A DNA stretch of 30,970 nt from Rodentolepis nana (taxonomy: Eukaryota > Platyhelminthes > Cestoda > Cyclophyllidea > Hymenolepididae), in the NCBI GenBank assembly GCA_900617975.1, contig UZAE01012371.1, positions 13,309 through 44,278 of the forward strand, in the 5' to 3' direction. Made by a program: the position numbers and the translations under genes. The notes under the pieces were generated by a model that was not told the origin of the DNA, did no database searches, and saw nothing but the letters and a program-made list of their open reading frames with translations. Positions 29,955 through 30,970 of this stretch are shown piece by piece (the first letter of the stretch is position 1; each line of letters begins with the position of its first letter).

Positions 29955-30970
29955 CTTGAGTTGTGCCAATTCAGTGACCTATTTGAAGAAAGCACGTTAT
30001 TTGGGGGGGGGGGATTTCTGTGAGGGAAATGTGGGCTTACTCTAATACCCTTTAATGCCCCATTTATTTTTGAAACATGTACTCAAACGCACTCACAGTG
30101 TATCTCACAGTAGACTAATGCCGCAGATGTGGTGAGCTTTGGCGGTGTATCATGCAAAGGCTATAAACACGTATTGAAAATGTTTCAAGCGTCAATAGCG
30201 CTTTCTCTTACGAGTCTAGTACCAATGGAGCTTATTTTGAAAGAGGCGTATAAGGGTTGATTGGTATATTCATGGAAGTTGATACTATGATATCTTAAAT
30301 AGACTTTTGGGTGACTGATTGGGTTCAACGTTTATTGAGAACCTATTTACGCATATGGAAATATTCAATTGGTCAAACCTGCTATTTTTTATGACTTATG
30401 AAATTTTCCTGAAAGTAATCTTTTTCACTTGTTTTGCTATGCAAACTCCTATTTTGTACGTCGCTTAAATGAACTGAATACCTGGGTCGGTATCTGGCAT
30501 CCATCTGCATGACCTTTATTTACTCTCGTACTTTTATGCCCCTCTTTTGATACCCACAACGTGATTTTCTGATCTTCTGGCTGCTCTCGGAGTGCTTTCT
30601 CATATCGCGTCTCCATATGCACGACGCCCTTTAGGTATTCCTTGCGATGGCCAACCAATTGGTCCTAATTTCTCTCCGTTTTGTCGATGCTCTGAGTGTT
30701 CAATGACCCCAATAGCTGAGCCCGCTTTTTTTTCTCCTACGTAATCCCTAAATGGTTTATAGATTGTGCTTGAGTTAAAAATATGTCCGGATCTTTTCTG
30801 AAGTAGCCAGTAAATGGTTATTTAATCAACACTCTCTTAATTTGATCAGAGTATTGCATTATATAGTCACTTTAATTCAGCGTTAAATCATTGCAAGTAA
30901 ACAAATAGTCACCGTTTGTTACTCATATATTTACTGTCACGTGAATTGATCTTGTATGAGATCATTGGGG
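29955..30970. other. Right end, no supported gene
   Basis: A G run lies at 30003-30013. A 69-codon minus-strand frame at 30449-30658, rich in Lys and Glu, sits in a slightly GC-richer patch and has a protein-like composition, but lacks an ATG start where it opens and resembles nothing I know. It could be an exon of an unseen gene or an old transposon piece. The missing PPCS exons were not found here. Confidence 0.4.

Noticed and set aside
28189..30970. Second exon of PPCS inside the window
   Set aside because: I looked after AG acceptors for the expected SGxRG continuation in the right phase and found only frames with early stops.
1..30970. CRISPR array, bacterial operon or prophage
   Set aside because: The genes are spliced animal genes and no regularly spaced direct repeats are present.

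Overview
The window reads as nuclear DNA of a parasitic flatworm, most likely a tapeworm. The reasons are AT-rich DNA, spliced genes with many very short introns (32-44 nt and 67-78 nt) mixed with introns of 0.7-2.3 kb, a 21-nt microexon, and gene starts just after AG acceptor-like sites, as expected where spliced-leader trans-splicing occurs. Only three protein-coding genes occupy about 31 kb. The lineage is inferred from gene architecture, not from a database match. I built the gene models by hand: splice sites were chosen so that reading frames join and the peptide follows the remembered animal orthologue.

Layout. Positions 1-7206 hold no gene that I can support, only two copies of a dispersed retroposon (about 438-754 and 6227-6519), a 21-base C run and a GC-richer block of unknown origin. 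Positions 7207-14752, minus strand, are a complete 12-exon importin-7/8 gene (1063 aa). Positions 14753-16441 are an AT-rich intergenic gap. Positions 16453-27662, plus strand, are a roughly 11-exon gene for a BICRA/GLTSCR1-family protein (about 920 aa in my preferred model). It carries the GLTSCR1 domain that places such proteins in the BRD9-containing non-canonical BAF remodeller. After only 332 nt comes exon 1 of phosphopantothenoylcysteine synthetase (PPCS, 27995-28188), whose later exons lie beyond the window. The right end holds two more retroposon insertions, one of which keeps a 139-codon tail of a non-LTR retrotransposon protein.

The three genes are not functionally linked: nuclear import, chromatin remodelling and coenzyme A synthesis. 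Importin-7 and the BICRA-like gene are divergent (head to head). The BICRA-like gene and PPCS are in close tandem with no canonical polyadenylation signal between them, which makes a polycistronic, trans-spliced arrangement worth testing.

The most unusual content is the retroposon family. Five insertions have direct repeats at their ends. Several share a head and a 3' tail ending in AAAT-type repeats, one is 5'-inverted as in twin priming, and one joins the head to a LINE-type CCHC tail between 34-bp imperfect direct repeats. A second notable item is a decayed duplicate of importin-7 exon 10 inside the adjacent intron.
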